A DNA stretch of 64,000 bases from Plasmodium brasilianum (GCF_023973825.1 NW_027122930.1:1-64000); one strand, 5' to 3'. Shown: positions 1-13,855, counted from the first letter of the stretch. Made by a program: numbers and translations. Notes: generated by a model from the sequence alone, not told the origin.

Positions 1-19
1 ATAAGCATTATATATTGAA

Positions 20-1000
20 AAAATAGTAATTACTCTTAAATAAATTTAATTATCATAATAATATAACAATAGTAATAATATTAAATAAAAAAGTAAATTT
101 TTGTATATCATATTATATAAATTATGAAACTTGAAATCTATATTATCATACATTTAAAAAGTAAAATTTATACAGTACTACTATATAATATTTTAAAAAA
201 TATATAATTTAACGCTTATATAGAAAAATATTTATTATATCATCATACTTAAAATTTTTAGTTTTTTAAAAAAACTTAATTTATATCATATATTCTGAAT
301 GAAGAGTTTTAAATTCAATACACTTAACTTTTTTTTTTTATCAATAAAATATATATATTTAAAAGCGTATTAATAAATTTTAAAAATGTTTAAAAATAAT
401 ATTCTTACAAGAATCTTACTTATAATTATATTAAATAAAAATCTATTAAAAATTAAAATTTTTTACAAATACGAATAATATATATTCCGTATAATATGTA
501 CATAACTTTTTAGAGTGTGAATAACCTTAAATTTACTAAAATACATAGTTAATTAATTTTATTTTGTTATTTAAAGGAAGTGTATATCATTTTTTATTAG
601 TCCCTTTGCATAAGCAAAATACCAGGATATTTTTTAAAGGTTAATCATAACCAATCTACATAATTATATAAATTCCTAAAATATTATTAAAAGAATTTTT
701 AATAGAAAAAATATATTATACCCAAGTATTTATGTATTTTATATAAAAATTTTTTTTTAACCCTAAATATGATAATAATAAATATATGATATGCGTAAAA
801 TTATATTAATCAAACAAAATAAAAATTTATACATTTGTTTTCTTTAAAATATATTATATTCTTCGAGAAATAATTAAAAAATTATAAAAAAAAAAAATAG
901 ATAAATTTAAAATACTACTCAATTTCCCAAATAACTAAATTTTCAGAAATTAATATTATACTTCTTTCACTGGTTTAAATTATTTATACATTTTTTATCA
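20..1000. repeat. Upstream-flank module, left-edge copy
   Basis: This AT-rich stretch without genes resembles the flank DNA at 8930-10000 and 45050-45900. Shared landmarks in order are a TAGTAATAATA-type stretch near 75-90, an AACTTAATTTATATCATATATTCTG-like stretch near 275-300, and the ATAGATAAATTTAAAATACTA-like stretch near 895-915. By analogy it is the 5' flank of a fam-type gene lying just outside the left edge on the minus strand. Similarity is by eye only. Confidence 0.45.
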
Positions 1001-2402
1001 TATTTTAAATTATTCTTATTTAATATCTTTTAATTTATATCATTACATTATCTTATCATTCATTAATTCACATTTAATATTTTTTATATGAAATATATCT
1101 TTAGTCAATTAAGAATTCATATTAATTCATATATAAATTATAAAATAAATTATGAAAAATGAAAGCCAAATATAATTAAATCCTAATAAAAATTTACATA
1201 TATAGTAATTCATGAGCATTGAAAATATATAATATTTTCATATATATATAGTTTTTTACTGACTATATTTATAGACAATAATGAAAAATAAAAAATATAT
1301 ACAACTATGTATTTATATATAATCAAACTATTTTGCAATATATATATTTATTTTAATTACCCTAATATTAATTTAAATTTTTATAGATTTATAACACATT
1401 TCTAAAACTATACATTTATAAGAAAAAAAAAAGAGGATTTGTCGATATTATCTGATTATATATGATTAAAATTAATTTTTTTATATAATACTCCAACGAC
1501 ATAAAAAAATATATCAAATAAACAACATTAGTTAATTAAACTTCAATTCCATATATTTTTAAATAATATTTGAAAAAATGTATTTTCTCAACAATCATGT
1601 ACACTAAGAATATAATAATCCTTTTTAACTTTTAAGTGTAAAGATTTAAATAACCCTAGTTTGTAAACAATTATAAATAAATATTATTAAGGTGCATATA
1701 ATTTTATTATACATTTATAATTTTACTTTAATAAAATTCAAAAAAGCTACATGTTCCTTATAATGACTTCTACAGTAGATATGTTTTGTTGTATATTTTT
1801 CGTAAAGCTTATTTTAAATAATAAGAAATAACTGTATTTTTAAGCGAAGAAAAAAAAATAAACACATATATAAATATCAATACATCATTATACTTTAGCT
1901 TCTTATAATTAGGTGCAACATAAGGACAGTTTTATTTCTAGTTTAATGTTAATAATATAGTTTCGTAATAAACTGAAATGTAATTTTAGACATAATATGA
2001 TATAATATAGAGAATAGTACAATTTAGTAGAAATAAATATTACCAGAGGTCTATAAAATTATATAAGTTTTGATATTATATATTCATTTTAAAGCAAAGA
2101 CGTAGATTTTTCACAAATATTTATTTAAATATACATATATATGTATTATTCTAGATATAATTAAGCTGAAATAATACATTAAAATTCAAAATGTATCTTT
2201 AAAAATATTCAAATTCAAAACAAAATTAACGAAATATATACTTATTTTTGTGTATTAATATATCAAGTTATACACACATGAAATTATGGAATTATTCCAA
2301 TTATAGGAATTCATATTAGGAATATACCGCGAAAGACTTTAAATATATTACTTCATATAAATAACTACCTTTGAGAAAAATTCACATATATTATAACTTA
2401 TT
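1001..2402. other. AT-rich intergenic DNA, 3' side of the first fam-type gene
   Basis: No gene is supported here. The part at about 1180-1540 resembles 19300-19680; both have an AAGAGGATTTG- or AAAGGATTTG-type landmark followed by a TATATGATTAAA- or TATGTGATTAAA-type stretch. The part at about 2100-2400 is the 3' flank of the gene ending at 2403 and contains the TATTTATTTAAATATAC-type block that recurs downstream of other fam-type copies. Confidence 0.5.
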
Positions 2403-3299
2403 TTACTCCATCATCAACTTCAATTTATTATATTTTTCATTATTTCTTAAAATCTTGGGAAGCGTTATTAAAAGTATTACAAATAATATGAAAATTATTA
2501 TTCCATATGATATTATAAAAAAATGATATTTTGCATTATCTAACCACGATTCAACAACACCCCACAAGGATTGTACCCATGACAATACTTTAATTCTATC
2601 CCCTGCACTTTGTAGCAACTTAAATCCTTGTAATATTGGTAATCCTATACCCAACAAGAAAAAAAGTAATAATATAGTACCTATAAATCGGTAATTTCTA
2701 AGCTTAATCTTTTTTAAAGCTATATTTTGAATTCTTCTCTGCTTTTCAAGAAAATGATCATAATCCTTTTTTTTGATTAATCTTTTTTCAAAATGGAAAT
2801 GTTTTCCATCAAATATTCCATTATTGTAATCCACAACTTCTGTATAGTACTGAGCCTTATTTAACATATTTTTATTGCATTTTTTGTTTTTGTCTATATA
2901 CCACAATTTATTATTATAAATATCTTTATTTTCATTTGCACCATTAATTGGAAATCTTTCGTTTAAATATATATTATTTGAATCTTTATCCTGATTATAT
3001 TTTGTTAGTAATCGATAATTTCTTGTATCTAAACTTTTACTCATAATGCAATTTCCATATAAAAAATCTTTAAACGTAATCTGATAAAAAAACAAAAAAC
3101 AAATATTTATTATTAAAATGTATAAATAATTTAATTATAAAAAACTGTATTAATAAAAAAAAAAAATACGAAAATTAGAAATTATACAATAATATAAACA
3201 ATATTATCATACCCCATCATTTTTAAAAAAGAAAATCCCCGTTAGAAAGCTAAAAGCAGATATTATATTAAATAATATTTTATTAATTCTTAGTTCCAT
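2403..3299 (-). CDS. fam-l/fam-m-type exported protein, two membrane segments, subtype with AQYYTEVVDYNNG motif
   Basis: Two exons on the minus strand: 3299-3213 (87 nt, 29 codons) and 3080-2403. They are joined by a 132-nt GT-AG intron in phase 0, giving about 254 residues. Exon 1 encodes a hydrophobic signal sequence (starts MELRINKILFNII). Exon 2 carries RLLTK at about residue 51, an RxLx export-motif candidate with Lys where PEXEL normally has E/Q/D. It then has the family motif AQYYTEVVDYNNG with DGKHFHFEK at about 105-128, a charged stretch (KKKDYDHFLEKQRRI), a first membrane segment at about 162-179, a second at about 215-239, and a basic tail ending KLKLMME. Motifs and layout are those of the P. 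malariae fam-l/fam-m superfamily, thought to be exported to the infected red cell. I cannot say safely which of the two labels applies. The gene is intact. Its nearest neighbour is a subtype-B relative on the same strand, and its closest relative in the window is the gene at 61140-62032. Confidence 0.9.
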
Positions 3300-6007
3300 A
3301 TAATATATCTTTAATATTGTAATATTTAAAATAATGAATGAATTAATAATAATATAATATTCGTCTAATGATAAAGGACACTATAAATATTTATTTAATT
3401 TTTTTTTATTATTTTTTATACTTTTGAGGTAAAGTGTTGATGAAATATACATAACTAGAATGCACTTTGAAAAAACTACATAGAAATATAAATGAAAAAT
3501 ATATTGTATTATTTTATGATTAAGTATAATTTAATAAAAATCAAGAGTTTTCAAAATAAAATAATTTGAATTCATCTATAAATATTCAAAAAAAAATATT
3601 ATTTAATTATTTAGTTAGTTAAATATTATATAATTTTTTTTTTATTTATTTCAGAATAACTTAGATATATGACATTTCTAATTATATGTAAATATTCAGT
3701 TTATGCCTAATAGAGAAGATAGAGGATATATATATATAATACATTACCCTATATATTAAAACTATTATTAATAAATTTGTGTAATTTATGCTATTAGCAA
3801 TTATAATTTTGCAAATTTTATATTTTAGATCAACCACTTATTATTCTTAATGAATATTAATTATTAAAACATATATTAATTGAAGAAAATATTTTGTGTC
3901 ATCTAATTTAAAATTTATGATTTAGTTGGTCCTTATTCATATAAAGATTTTTACATTCTAAACATAATTAAAAAAATTTATTTTATAATGTACCAACTAA
4001 TCAACAAAAAAATAAATGTTTAAAGAAAGTACGAACTAATTTTTTATAATAGCAGCTTATTTTTTAAAAATTATATATTTTAATGTTATGGAATTGTGTG
4101 ATTTATAATTAAAATATTTTTAAATTCATCAATTTATTTTCTTTTTTGTTTTATTAATATTTATTTTAAATATAATATTTCAATTAAAAAATAACATAAA
4201 AGAATTTGTATATTCACATTAGAATGTTTATATACATCTGTGCTCATACATGTTATTTGTATAGAATAACATATTTTAACTAATTATAGTATTACTTTAT
4301 ATTAAAAATAAACACAAGGTTAAATAAAAAAAGTAATTGCTTCTTTTAGCAAAATTCTTTTTAGTCATGTTTTCATTTTTTTATAAAGAATATTCTATAT
4401 ATATCCGTCTCATTCTCTGTAGCTCAGATATATATTTTTAAAAAAAAAATTAAAATTAATGGACATGGATTATTTTAATGAATATTCAATAGTGTAAGTA
4501 TATATATTTATCAAACTCAAACATATATTAGTACTATATTACAACGTTTATTTGTAAGGAATAAAAATATAATTTATTGAAAAAAAATACTCGAGAAATA
4601 TTTTCATATTTACGCTTATGTATTACACTTATCTACTTATTCCACGTAAAATAAATAATGTATACTATAAAACAAGCCTTATTAAAACTTACTTGATAAA
4701 GAAAATCTATATTACTCATTAATGTGTTGCTTACAAAAAAGTAGTTCTCCTTTTTTTTTTATTTTTATATTATTTTAAAAATGACATTATGAATATAAAT
4801 GAATTATTAATTTACAATATAAACTATATGTATATATACACACCTCCAACATGGTAATAACTAGTATTATAAATATTCACGTAAAAAATAGGAAATATAC
4901 ATATAAAGAATTACCTACACATTATTATATGATCATGCAAAAAATATATATTTATTTATTACCCCTAACAATAATTCATCTTCTTATAGACATAAGCATA
5001 TATTTAAATTGCTACAAATATGAAAAACGGAAGAAAAAGGGAATTTATATGTATTATATATTAATATATTTTCAACTTCAATGAATTAATTTTTTAAGTA
5101 TGTGAAATTTAAAAAAAATATATAGTTAATTTATTCATTAATTTTCTATATAATATATATTTAAGATAAGTCTCCAAAATAGAATTAACACAATAATAAA
5201 GAAAAATATAAAGTAATAAAATTAACTATCTATTTAAATGGAAAGATAAAAAACGTATAAATTCTTAAAGGATTATAAACAGTGGATATTTAATAAATAA
5301 ATGATATTTATTATATACTAATGACTTAAAAAGGATATCATTAAGAAAAAAAATAGCATACATTAAAATTGTTTTTCCTTTTATTTTGTTTCATAGTTTA
5401 TTTCCCTAAGAATTACTTCTATACAATAAATTTTAATTTTTTCTAAGTATATAAATATATATATATGTATCATTCTAAGAAAATATATTGTCTTCTAATC
5501 ATTATATAATAAAGAAGACCTATTCAGTTCTAATACAATACTAATAATACATTTTCTCAATGGAAAGAAATTACAATCATTATAGATTAGGAAAAAATAA
5601 AGAACAAAAAACGAATGTTTTATATCAATTATAACTTATCACAATCAATATCATTATATGAATCTTGAATTAAATTATTCATTTTAATACACATAAATAT
5701 ATATATATTTTTCATAGAAAAAAATTATAAAACGAAAAAATATATACAAAACTATTATATTTAGTCAAAGTAGTACAATATATTATAATGTAAATTAAAA
5801 AATATTAAAACATTCAAATTCCGAAAAATCTTAGAAAATATATTTTTACACATATATATCAAAAATACTACATATATATATGAGTTCAGCTCCAAAATAT
5901 AATCAGTTATGAGTATTTCTAATAAGCGTATAGTTAATGATATTACAGAAGCTATTTTATATTAAGGAATTTATTACAAAAAAGAAACATATTTATTAAT
6001 GTTCACT
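3300..6007. other. AT-rich intergenic DNA between two fam-type genes
   Basis: This is the 5' flank of the 2403-3299 gene (left part) and the 3' flank of the 6008-6970 gene (right part). About 3540-3880 shares the upstream module found behind other fam-type genes, with an AATAATTTGAATT...ATAAATATTCAAA landmark near 3560-3590. A 77-codon open frame at 4851-5084 has only AT-biased composition and no family feature, so I do not call it a gene. Confidence 0.5.
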
Positions 6008-6970
6008 TTATCTTTTACTGAATTTAATTTTTTCAAATTTTTTAACTTTTTTATGGTAATAAATAATTCCTAATATAAGAGTTATACCAAATATAAAGAA
6101 GAGTACGCAGTATATTATAAAATGAAAAAACGGTGTTATATAAAAATCAGTAGTACTTCCACTATTTTTTGGTACTGAATACTTGAAAAACGAGCCAACA
6201 GTGGATTTCAAATAGCAATGAAATTTCCCCATTATTGACGGACCTAATGAAAAACTCAATAACTTATATAACCCCCTACTAAGGCCACAATTATAAGAAA
6301 AATCTAATATTAATCCTAATGAAAACAACAAAAACAATAATAAAGGAAAAGCAAAACGTAAACTGTTTTTTTTAATTATTATTTTTTTGTACAACTTATC
6401 ACTAATTGTTCTGTTGTTTTTAAGAAAATCCTGATAATCAAGTTCCTTGAATATCTTTTTTTCCAAATGAGTATATTTTTTTGTTTCAAATGTGCAAGAT
6501 TTATTTTTCATATGTTTTTTATGACTTCTTGTATTTTTTGGTAAACTTCCATTTGACTGATTTATATTTGTTTTCACACTTTCTTCATTATTACATATAT
6601 CTTTTCTATTATTTAATCCAATATTTGGTATTTCTTCTTTTGTACATATAAAATTTAAATCCATATTATGTTTATACTTTCCTAGTAATCTATAATTCCT
6701 TGTTTTTAATATTTTCTTAATCTCGCAGTACTTATCCAGTGACAAATTGAACATGCTCTAAAAAAATAATATGTAAATATTTGTTATTTAATAGTATAAA
6801 TAAGCTTGAAGGAAAAAAAAGTATTAACAAAAAAAACAGAAAAATATTAGTATTTCATATATCCTTAAATAATATTATCATACAACATCAATGTAAAAAT
6901 GACATATCCAAGATAAAAGGATGAACCCAAAAAAATTAATAAATATGATTGTCTTCTGTTTTTTTCCCAT
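6008..6970 (-). CDS. fam-l/fam-m-type exported protein, two membrane segments, subtype with KIFKELDYxDFLKNN motif
   Basis: Two exons on the minus strand: 6970-6884 (87 nt) and 6757-6008. The 126-nt intron starts GTATGA and ends TTTTTTAG, in phase 0; the product is about 278 residues. Exon 1 is a signal sequence containing SWICHFY, a signature shared with the genes at 44579 and 62032. Exon 2 has RLLGK at about residue 52 (export-motif candidate, Lys at the last position). The motif EKKIFKELDYQDFLKNNRT lies at about 128-147. Membrane segment 1 (FPLLLFLLFSLGLIL) starts near 165 and membrane segment 2 (FFIFGITLILGIIYYH) ends near 263; the tail is basic (KKVKKFEKIKFSKR). The region between the segments, presumably the exposed loop, is the most variable part. 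This is the second fam-l/fam-m subtype and is intact. Its upstream DNA is the start of a tandem duplication at 7.2-10.05 kb. Confidence 0.9.
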
Positions 6971-7199
6971 TATATAGATACTTAGTATTACAATGTAATC
7001 AATATAAAGAAGTTAATAATATTATAATATACATCTAATAATAAAAAGCAAAATTCTTTTTAAAAATTTTTTTTTACATTGCTTCTTAGATACGTAAAAA
7101 ATATACATAACTATAATATTCTTCAAAGCATCTATGATGAAAAATAAATTTCAAATATATTATATTTATCATAATCTTAATTAAAAAAAAGAACTTTTT

Positions 7200-8640
7200 T
7201 TAAAATTAAATAATTTGAATTAACTGATGAATATTTATAATATCTAATCTAATTATAAAATATAGTAAATTAGTTATATAATATTTTATTAGTCATTTTT
7301 ACAATAAATTCTGAAATAAAAACATAAATACTTATTATATTCAATATTTAGTTTATATAGTATATATAATTTAGAGAATACATATATAATATATTTCTGT
7401 ATATATTAAAATAATAATTACTAATATTAAGAATAATATACCATACTTAATTCAAATTTTATAAATATTTATTTAGGGAAAAGTACTAATTTTTAATGAA
7501 ATATTAATTATATTATAATAATACAATAATAGTAATAATAAAAGAAAAAAATATTTTTCTTAATTTAATTATAAAAAAAATTCATCAATTCCTCCCTAAG
7601 CGGACACAATTTCTTTTAGTGTATAATTTTTTTTTTAAAGTGAAATATCTAAGGATCTACCTTTTATATGAAGAAATATATATTCTAAAAACAAAAAAGG
7701 AATAATATTCTATTGTTTTACTATAATTTTTTAATATTGCTCCTTTAATTAAGTTTAATTTATATCACTGTTTCTGAATTAGAAATCCCTACATTAATTT
7801 ACATAATTTTATATATTCTCTATTAATTAATTATATATATTTAGAAAAAATATAAAATAAGAAAAAAAGAAAAAAGAAAAAAAAGAAACTAGAATCAAAA
7901 ATGGTATAGAAATATTACAAATAATTTCATTAATTTAAAAATATATAAAATGAAGTAAATTTACAAATAAGTATAGTATATGCATGATGTAATATATACA
8001 TAAGAAATGAAAATGAATAACAATATATTTTACTAATATATATGGTTTTGTAATTTTTCTGCTTATAATTTTAGAAGGAATATATATTTTTTTTATTTAT
8101 TCTTTTAATGATACATAATATAAGGAACATATTTTGTTGGCGATGCATAATCGATCGACGTAAATATATAAGTGAATAATATTTTATGAAAAATACTATT
8201 AAAATCATAAATATATTATTCCTACTATATGTTGTTCGTTTTATGATTTTTCCAAGAGAATGATAATTTTAAAATTATTGTATATATACCAAAAATTATA
8301 TTAATCTTGTAAAATATAACATTATAATATTCTCCTTAACAAGTATTTTTTTCGAATTATAATTAAAAATTTAAAAAAGAAAACAAATAGCTAAATTTAT
8401 AACATTATTTTTAAATTATATAAATTTGCATAATTATATTTGTATTATTTTAATGTATATCTAATCTACTTCTTACAAGAATGATAAAGAATCTTATTTA
8501 GCTTCATTTAGTTTTTCGCACAATTTTTTTGTCTTAGTTTTTTACAAGTAATATTACTACATAAAGAATATGATAACCTATTTTTAATATAACCTATTTT
8601 TTATATTTACAAAAATATAAATATAAATAAACTATGTAAT
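7200..8640. repeat. Tandem flank duplication, unit 1
   Basis: This stretch upstream of the 6008-6970 gene is repeated, diverged, directly next to it at about 8680-10050. Landmarks occur in the same order: ATAAATATTCAAAATATA-type stretch, TAGTAATAATA near 7525, AAGTTTAATTTATATCA near 7750, a GATGTAATATATACATAA-type stretch near 7990, AAGGAAC near 8120, and AATAGCTAAATTTATAA near 8385. No gene is seen in it. The extent is approximate. Confidence 0.6.
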
Positions 8641-8679
8641 TTATTTTCTCTAAAAATTAATCTATAAATACGCTTTCTC

Positions 8680-10050
8680 AGTTTTAGAAGAACTGCTTAT
8701 TTCTAAATATTCAAAATATATAATTCAATATAGTACAGAAATTAAATATTCTTATATAATTCTTTTAAAAAAAAAAAAAAAAGAAAAAACATATATATAT
8801 TATTTAATATTTCATTATATTATATATATTTTAAATGTAAAATGTATACATCATAGATTACGTATTATATTATATATTAAGAAACTCATTTCAAATTTTA
8901 ATAAGTTTTTCTTATTAATAATACTAATTTTGTAAATACTATATTTTAGAACAAATGTTTATTATTATTAAAAAATATTCATTATCATAACAGCAAGATA
9001 GTAATAATAGTGATTTAAAAAGTAGAATTTTACAAAAATTATGTATTATATTAATTATAAAAATAGAATTCCTTATGTTATATTATGTGTTTAAAAAATC
9101 ATATTAATAAGATACCTAACAATATATATAAAAATAAATATTTCTACAGTAATTAAAAAAAAAGAAAAAAATAATTATTCATTTTTGTAGCATAATTTTG
9201 AAAATAAGAAAATTTAAATAATTTTAATATATATCATTATTTGTCAATGAAATTCTTTTAAATTCATGTAATTAATTTCTCTTTGCTGTTTTTTTATTAA
9301 AAATAAATATTAAGTAGAAATATATATAGTAAATAATAATGAGTAAAAAATGGATAAAAATTATAATTTCCTTAAAAATATTTAATATGATTTCTTCAGT
9401 TCTAATGCATATCAAATGAAATAAATTTAAAAATAAGAATAATTTACACGATATAATATATACATAATAAATAAAGTATATTTTAATATAATATGTTTTC
9501 TAGTAATATTATTCTCATTATATTAGATAGAATATATTATCTTTTTATTTATTTTTTTGAAAATTAATAATATCAGGAACAAACGATAAGGTTATAAATT
9601 AAACAATGATCATAAATAATTAATATATTATTAAATATAACTTTAAAAAAATATACTATTTCTTAATAATTTTCTATTTTATGTATAGTAATCTTTGGTA
9701 AGACAATTATTAATATATAATATACAAAGAAACATATTGTAATCATCCAATAATAAAAATTTATATTACTGTTTACTTTAATAAATATTATTCTTCAAAT
9801 TAACCAATTAAAAGAATTAAAAAACTATATAAAAATATAGCTAAATTTAAAAAACTATAATTAAATTACAAAAAAAAACATTTTAAATTAACACTAACAT
9901 GCTTTTTTCTTTTAATATATATATATATATATTATTTCCGTGACATAATATACTCAGACATTTAATTTCTTTTAAGTTTTTTCCTCAATATTGCTATGTC
10001 ACATTTTTAAGTACAGTTAGTGTTTTTATATAAATTGTTCGCTACAGCAT
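8680..10050. repeat. Tandem flank duplication, unit 2
   Basis: This second unit of the tandem pair has TAGTAATAATAG near 8998, a TATATCATTATTTGTC-type stretch near 9230, GATATAATATATACATAATA near 9450, ATCAGGAAC near 9573, and ATAGCTAAATTTAAAA near 9836. It is closer to the distant copy at 44840-46030 than to unit 1. No gene is seen. Confidence 0.6.
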
Positions 10051-11420
10051 TTTATATATTCATAAGAATATTCATATAACTTATAAAATATATTAAAAAA
10101 TTGAACCTTTTCTATAGTAAAATACTCCAACCCTTTTACCTATAAAGCAGATTTTCCTATTTTAACAATATTCATTATTTTTTAATACTATTCTAAGTCT
10201 TTTTTTAAAAAGTAAATATGTATTTGTATAAATTATTTAAATTTTCCAAAAATGTTAAGTCATATACCAATAGATTAAAGTTTTAGGAGAATATTTTATA
10301 GTTTCATTATTAGATATATATAACATAACTGTATTTTCTTTTTTTCTTTTTTTGTATGTATCTCAATAGCCTTTTTCTTCTTTTGCATCGTATATATTTT
10401 ATATTTAATAAATTATATTATTATTAATACAAAATAACAAAGTTAACAAAGGATCTATATTAATTTTCTATTTCTACAATATAATTTTCATATTTATACT
10501 AGTTATATAATACCATAGGTACAAAAAATAAAATATACATGTTCATATTTTATTGAAAATAATATAAACTTTATTTAATTTCATATATAATTTATGGCGA
10601 AAACTTACATTTTGCTTTTCTACAAAGAAAAAATATTTGAATTTTTATCCTTTTCTATATTTTGAAATATAAATTATCTGTTTTATTGTGTCTAAAAAGT
10701 GTTCATAATTCAATTAACACGTAATGCCTTCTCATCTATGTTAACAAATGTTAATAATTATATAACACTAACATAAATATATATGTTATACAAAATGAAA
10801 TAATTTATGTATACAATTTGATAATATTTATTATATATGTGCTTCTCGTAAATATCATATTATTAATCGAAAATTTGTACACTCCTTTAAATATGTTAAT
10901 GAATTACATGAATCTAGAGAATCCGAACAATATCCCATTCTACAAATATCCTTGTTCGTTTGTTTAATTCAACAAAATTAAGCAACTTCTGATACTTTTG
11001 TGTAAGGATTTATCTTTTTATTTTCAATAATTACATTAACATTTATTGCAGTATTTTTCATATTTTTCCTTTTGTCTAGCACTATAAATTATTTTACTCA
11101 AAAGTATAATATTCTACGCAATACTTTTAACATGTTCCTACAAGAAGTTCCTGTTTTAATAATGTTGTATATACTAATATAAAAATTATTTAATACTAGT
11201 TTATATCACTTGTAGTTATCTTCGACATTCAATAAAAACAAATATAAATATATAATGAAAAAAATTCTCCTATACGGATAAATGATTCTGCAATTTATAA
11301 GCCAGTATTAGGCTAACCACACTTATTATAGAACATATACTTTACAGAATTACTATATATAAATGCTCAATAATATATGTCTTCGTACATATAAAATAGA
11401 ATCCTGTATATTGTAAAGGG
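10051..11420. repeat. Distant duplication partner of 46030-47420
   Basis: Together with 8680-10050 this continues the similarity to the DNA upstream of the 43756-44579 pseudogene. Paired landmarks include AATGAATTACATGAA near 10900 against AATGAACTACATGAA near 46905, and GTTTATATCACTTGTA near 11198 against TTCATATCACTTGCA near 47198. No coding frame is preserved. Confidence 0.6.
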
Positions 11421-13010
11421 TATTTATATTAAAAACAATAAAAAAAAAAAAAAAAAATTAGAATAATTTTTTTAATAACACTACAAGTGTAATAGTATAT
11501 GAATATGATTCTAATAGGATTATAAAAAATTCATATATAAAGATTAATGTATGAAGTCTTACTAGATACAAAAAAAAAATGTTAAATTGAAAGACAAATA
11601 TTTATAGTTTCATAGCCAACAAATGGAAATATTAACGTATATAACCCAGACAAATAAAACAAACGCTAAACATAATTTTCATATATATTAAAATTCATAA
11701 GGAAGAGTACTGGATTTACTAAATCTAAATATATAAAGTTTTCATGCGTATACTGAGCACATAATCCTACATTTATTCCTTTTTAAAAAGTATATTTTAT
11801 AGATGTATTATTATACGTCTCTTCAATCGTATTATAACGTATAAAATTAATAAAATTAAAAGGACATAATTGTAAATAAAACACAAATGAAATAAGCCTA
11901 TATTCATTTTTATTATTTAAAAAAAAAAAGTATTATTAGTATCAAACTATTGGTAATAATAAACATATTTTTGCACATTTGAAAATATATGTAATCATTA
12001 ATAACACTACTTTTTTCACACTTGTATACAAAACTACATACTACCATAAACAGAAAAATGATGTTTATTACGAAACAAAATAAGGTATATTTCTAAAGGA
12101 AGAGTTAATAAACGTTTAATCGTTTTTCTCTGGTATGCTCATATGTGGCAGTTAGGAAAACATAAAAATGGAAGTGGAATATATATTTATAATTCTTCTT
12201 TATAATATATATTTAAGTAATTTTTATACATTGAATTAAAATAACATTTTATGGAATCAAATTATTTAGAATATTAATTTTTTATTTAGTTACGTTTATT
12301 AATGCTCCCGCAAATTATTTACCAAAAACAACTAACATATTTGTTGAAAAAATATGATACTGTTACACATTTATAACTAATAATTTAAAACCTTAAAAAA
12401 TTTAAACAATCTTTAAAAAACTTTTTTTTCCAAATACATATATTAATATGTTTAACATAATAAACTTTTTATTACATATAAATTACAATTTTATTACAAA
12501 ATTAAATAAATACTATTTATTTATTATATATTATTAAGAAAAGACATCTACATTTAATTTATAAAAATATCATACTTTCTTTTTTTAATTGAATGACGAA
12601 ATAATCCTACTTTACTAAAAAGAATAAAGGAAATGGAAACAAAATAAGTGCACATTCTAATGTAATAACATGAATTTCCTACCAATTTAACACAATTATA
12701 ATAAAAGCTGATTTTTTATGAATTTTATGAAACATACATATATTTTACAAACAAAAATATAATTAAAATAATATATATTGTATGATCGATGTATTAAATT
12801 AAACACAAAGAATATATTAAAATACAAATTTATAAAATAAATCAATCAAATTCAATAAAGGTTATGAATATATATTATTATATTTTATATAAAAACAAAT
12901 ATGCATGTTCAGGAGGTATTATAAAAATAATTTAACTCCACAACTCTTCTTGTAAGTATAATATTCTTAATAATGTTACATAACTATTTTTTAGAATTTA
13001 AAAGTTTTTT
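11421..13010. other. AT-rich intergenic DNA, no gene seen
   Basis: This lies between the duplicated flank block and the 3' end of the 13011-13855 gene. There are poly-A tracts near 11440 and only short, biased open frames. A slightly less AT-rich patch near 12120-12180 gave no convincing reading on either strand. Confidence 0.5.
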
Positions 13011-13855
13011 TTATAAATTAACCGTACCATTATTACAAATTTGTTCCTTATATTTTTTGATAATTCTATATTTATTAATTTTTCTACAGGTATAAATAAT
13101 GCCTAATACAGTAGATAAGTATATCGCGAATGCAAAACCTAATAAAATTATAATCACAAGATAATAATACGTATTTCCTGGATTAAATATTCCCTTTGAC
13201 TTAGACACTAATCCTGAATATACTAAAGCTACCAATAAAAATATAGAGGCAGGAATTAATAAAAATTTTATCTTCTTTCTATTTATGGCTTTACACTTTT
13301 CCCAGTCGTTCTTTTCTTCGTTATTCTTTATTTTGTCAATGGAATGTAATAAGCTGAATATTTGTTTTTCACAAAATACATCTGCTCTACTAGATAACGA
13401 AGAATTACTACTTTTATTCACTTTATGCCATTCTTCTCTTTTTAATTCACTTTCTTTTAATTCTTTGTTTTGTGATAATATGTCTTGTTTATTTTTAGAT
13501 ATATGTTCTTCATCTAGCACTTTATTATATCTTCCATCAAAATTTCTATTCACCGAATGATGTGCTAACTGTCGATTAGTTGTTAAGTATAAATCTCTAT
13601 CTAACTTATATTTCTCATCCAATAACCCATTGCAGCTATTCTAAAGAAAAAAAAAGTAAACATATTATTTATAAGAACATATATTTCCATGCTAAAAAAA
13701 TGTTATTTTTAAAAATAAAATGTTCAGTAACAAAAAATAAAGTATTATACGAAATATTATTATAATACCAAATTATTGTTATAACGAATTATCCAAAATA
13801 AAAAAGTAAAGATAAAGATTTTAATAAAAATGATGGAATTGAAATTTTTTTTCAT
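13011..13855 (-). CDS. Plasmodium exported protein, divergent fam-l/fam-m relative
   Basis: Two exons on the minus strand: 13855-13769 (87 nt, signal sequence starting MKKNFNSIIFIKIF) and 13640-13011. The 128-nt intron is in phase 0, and the product is about 238 residues. The exon 1 length, intron size and phase match the clear fam-type genes. Exon 2 opens NSCNGLLDEKYKLDRDLYL, aligning with NESLNNKFNLDRKSY of the gene at 61140-62032, then RQLAH as the export-motif candidate. The middle is charged and Ser-rich, without the AQYYTEVVDYNNG or KIFKELDY signatures. A weak echo of the latter is CEKQIFSLLHSIDKIKNN before the first membrane segment. Two hydrophobic segments follow (KFLLIPASIFLLVALVYSGL and YLVIIILLGFAFAIYLSTVL), then a basic tail. 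I read it as an outlying member of the same superfamily; it might be labelled only 'exported protein, unknown function'. No break is seen. Confidence 0.82.

Noticed and set aside
600..620. Small palindrome TTTGCATAAGCAAA as a possible regulatory site
   Set aside because: It is a single occurrence, not linked to any gene start and not shared with the other copies of the module.
4851..5084. 77-codon plus-strand open frame
   Set aside because: It is an Ile/Tyr/Lys-rich reading of AT-rich DNA with no signal exon, family motif or splice partner; it lies in the flank between two genes.
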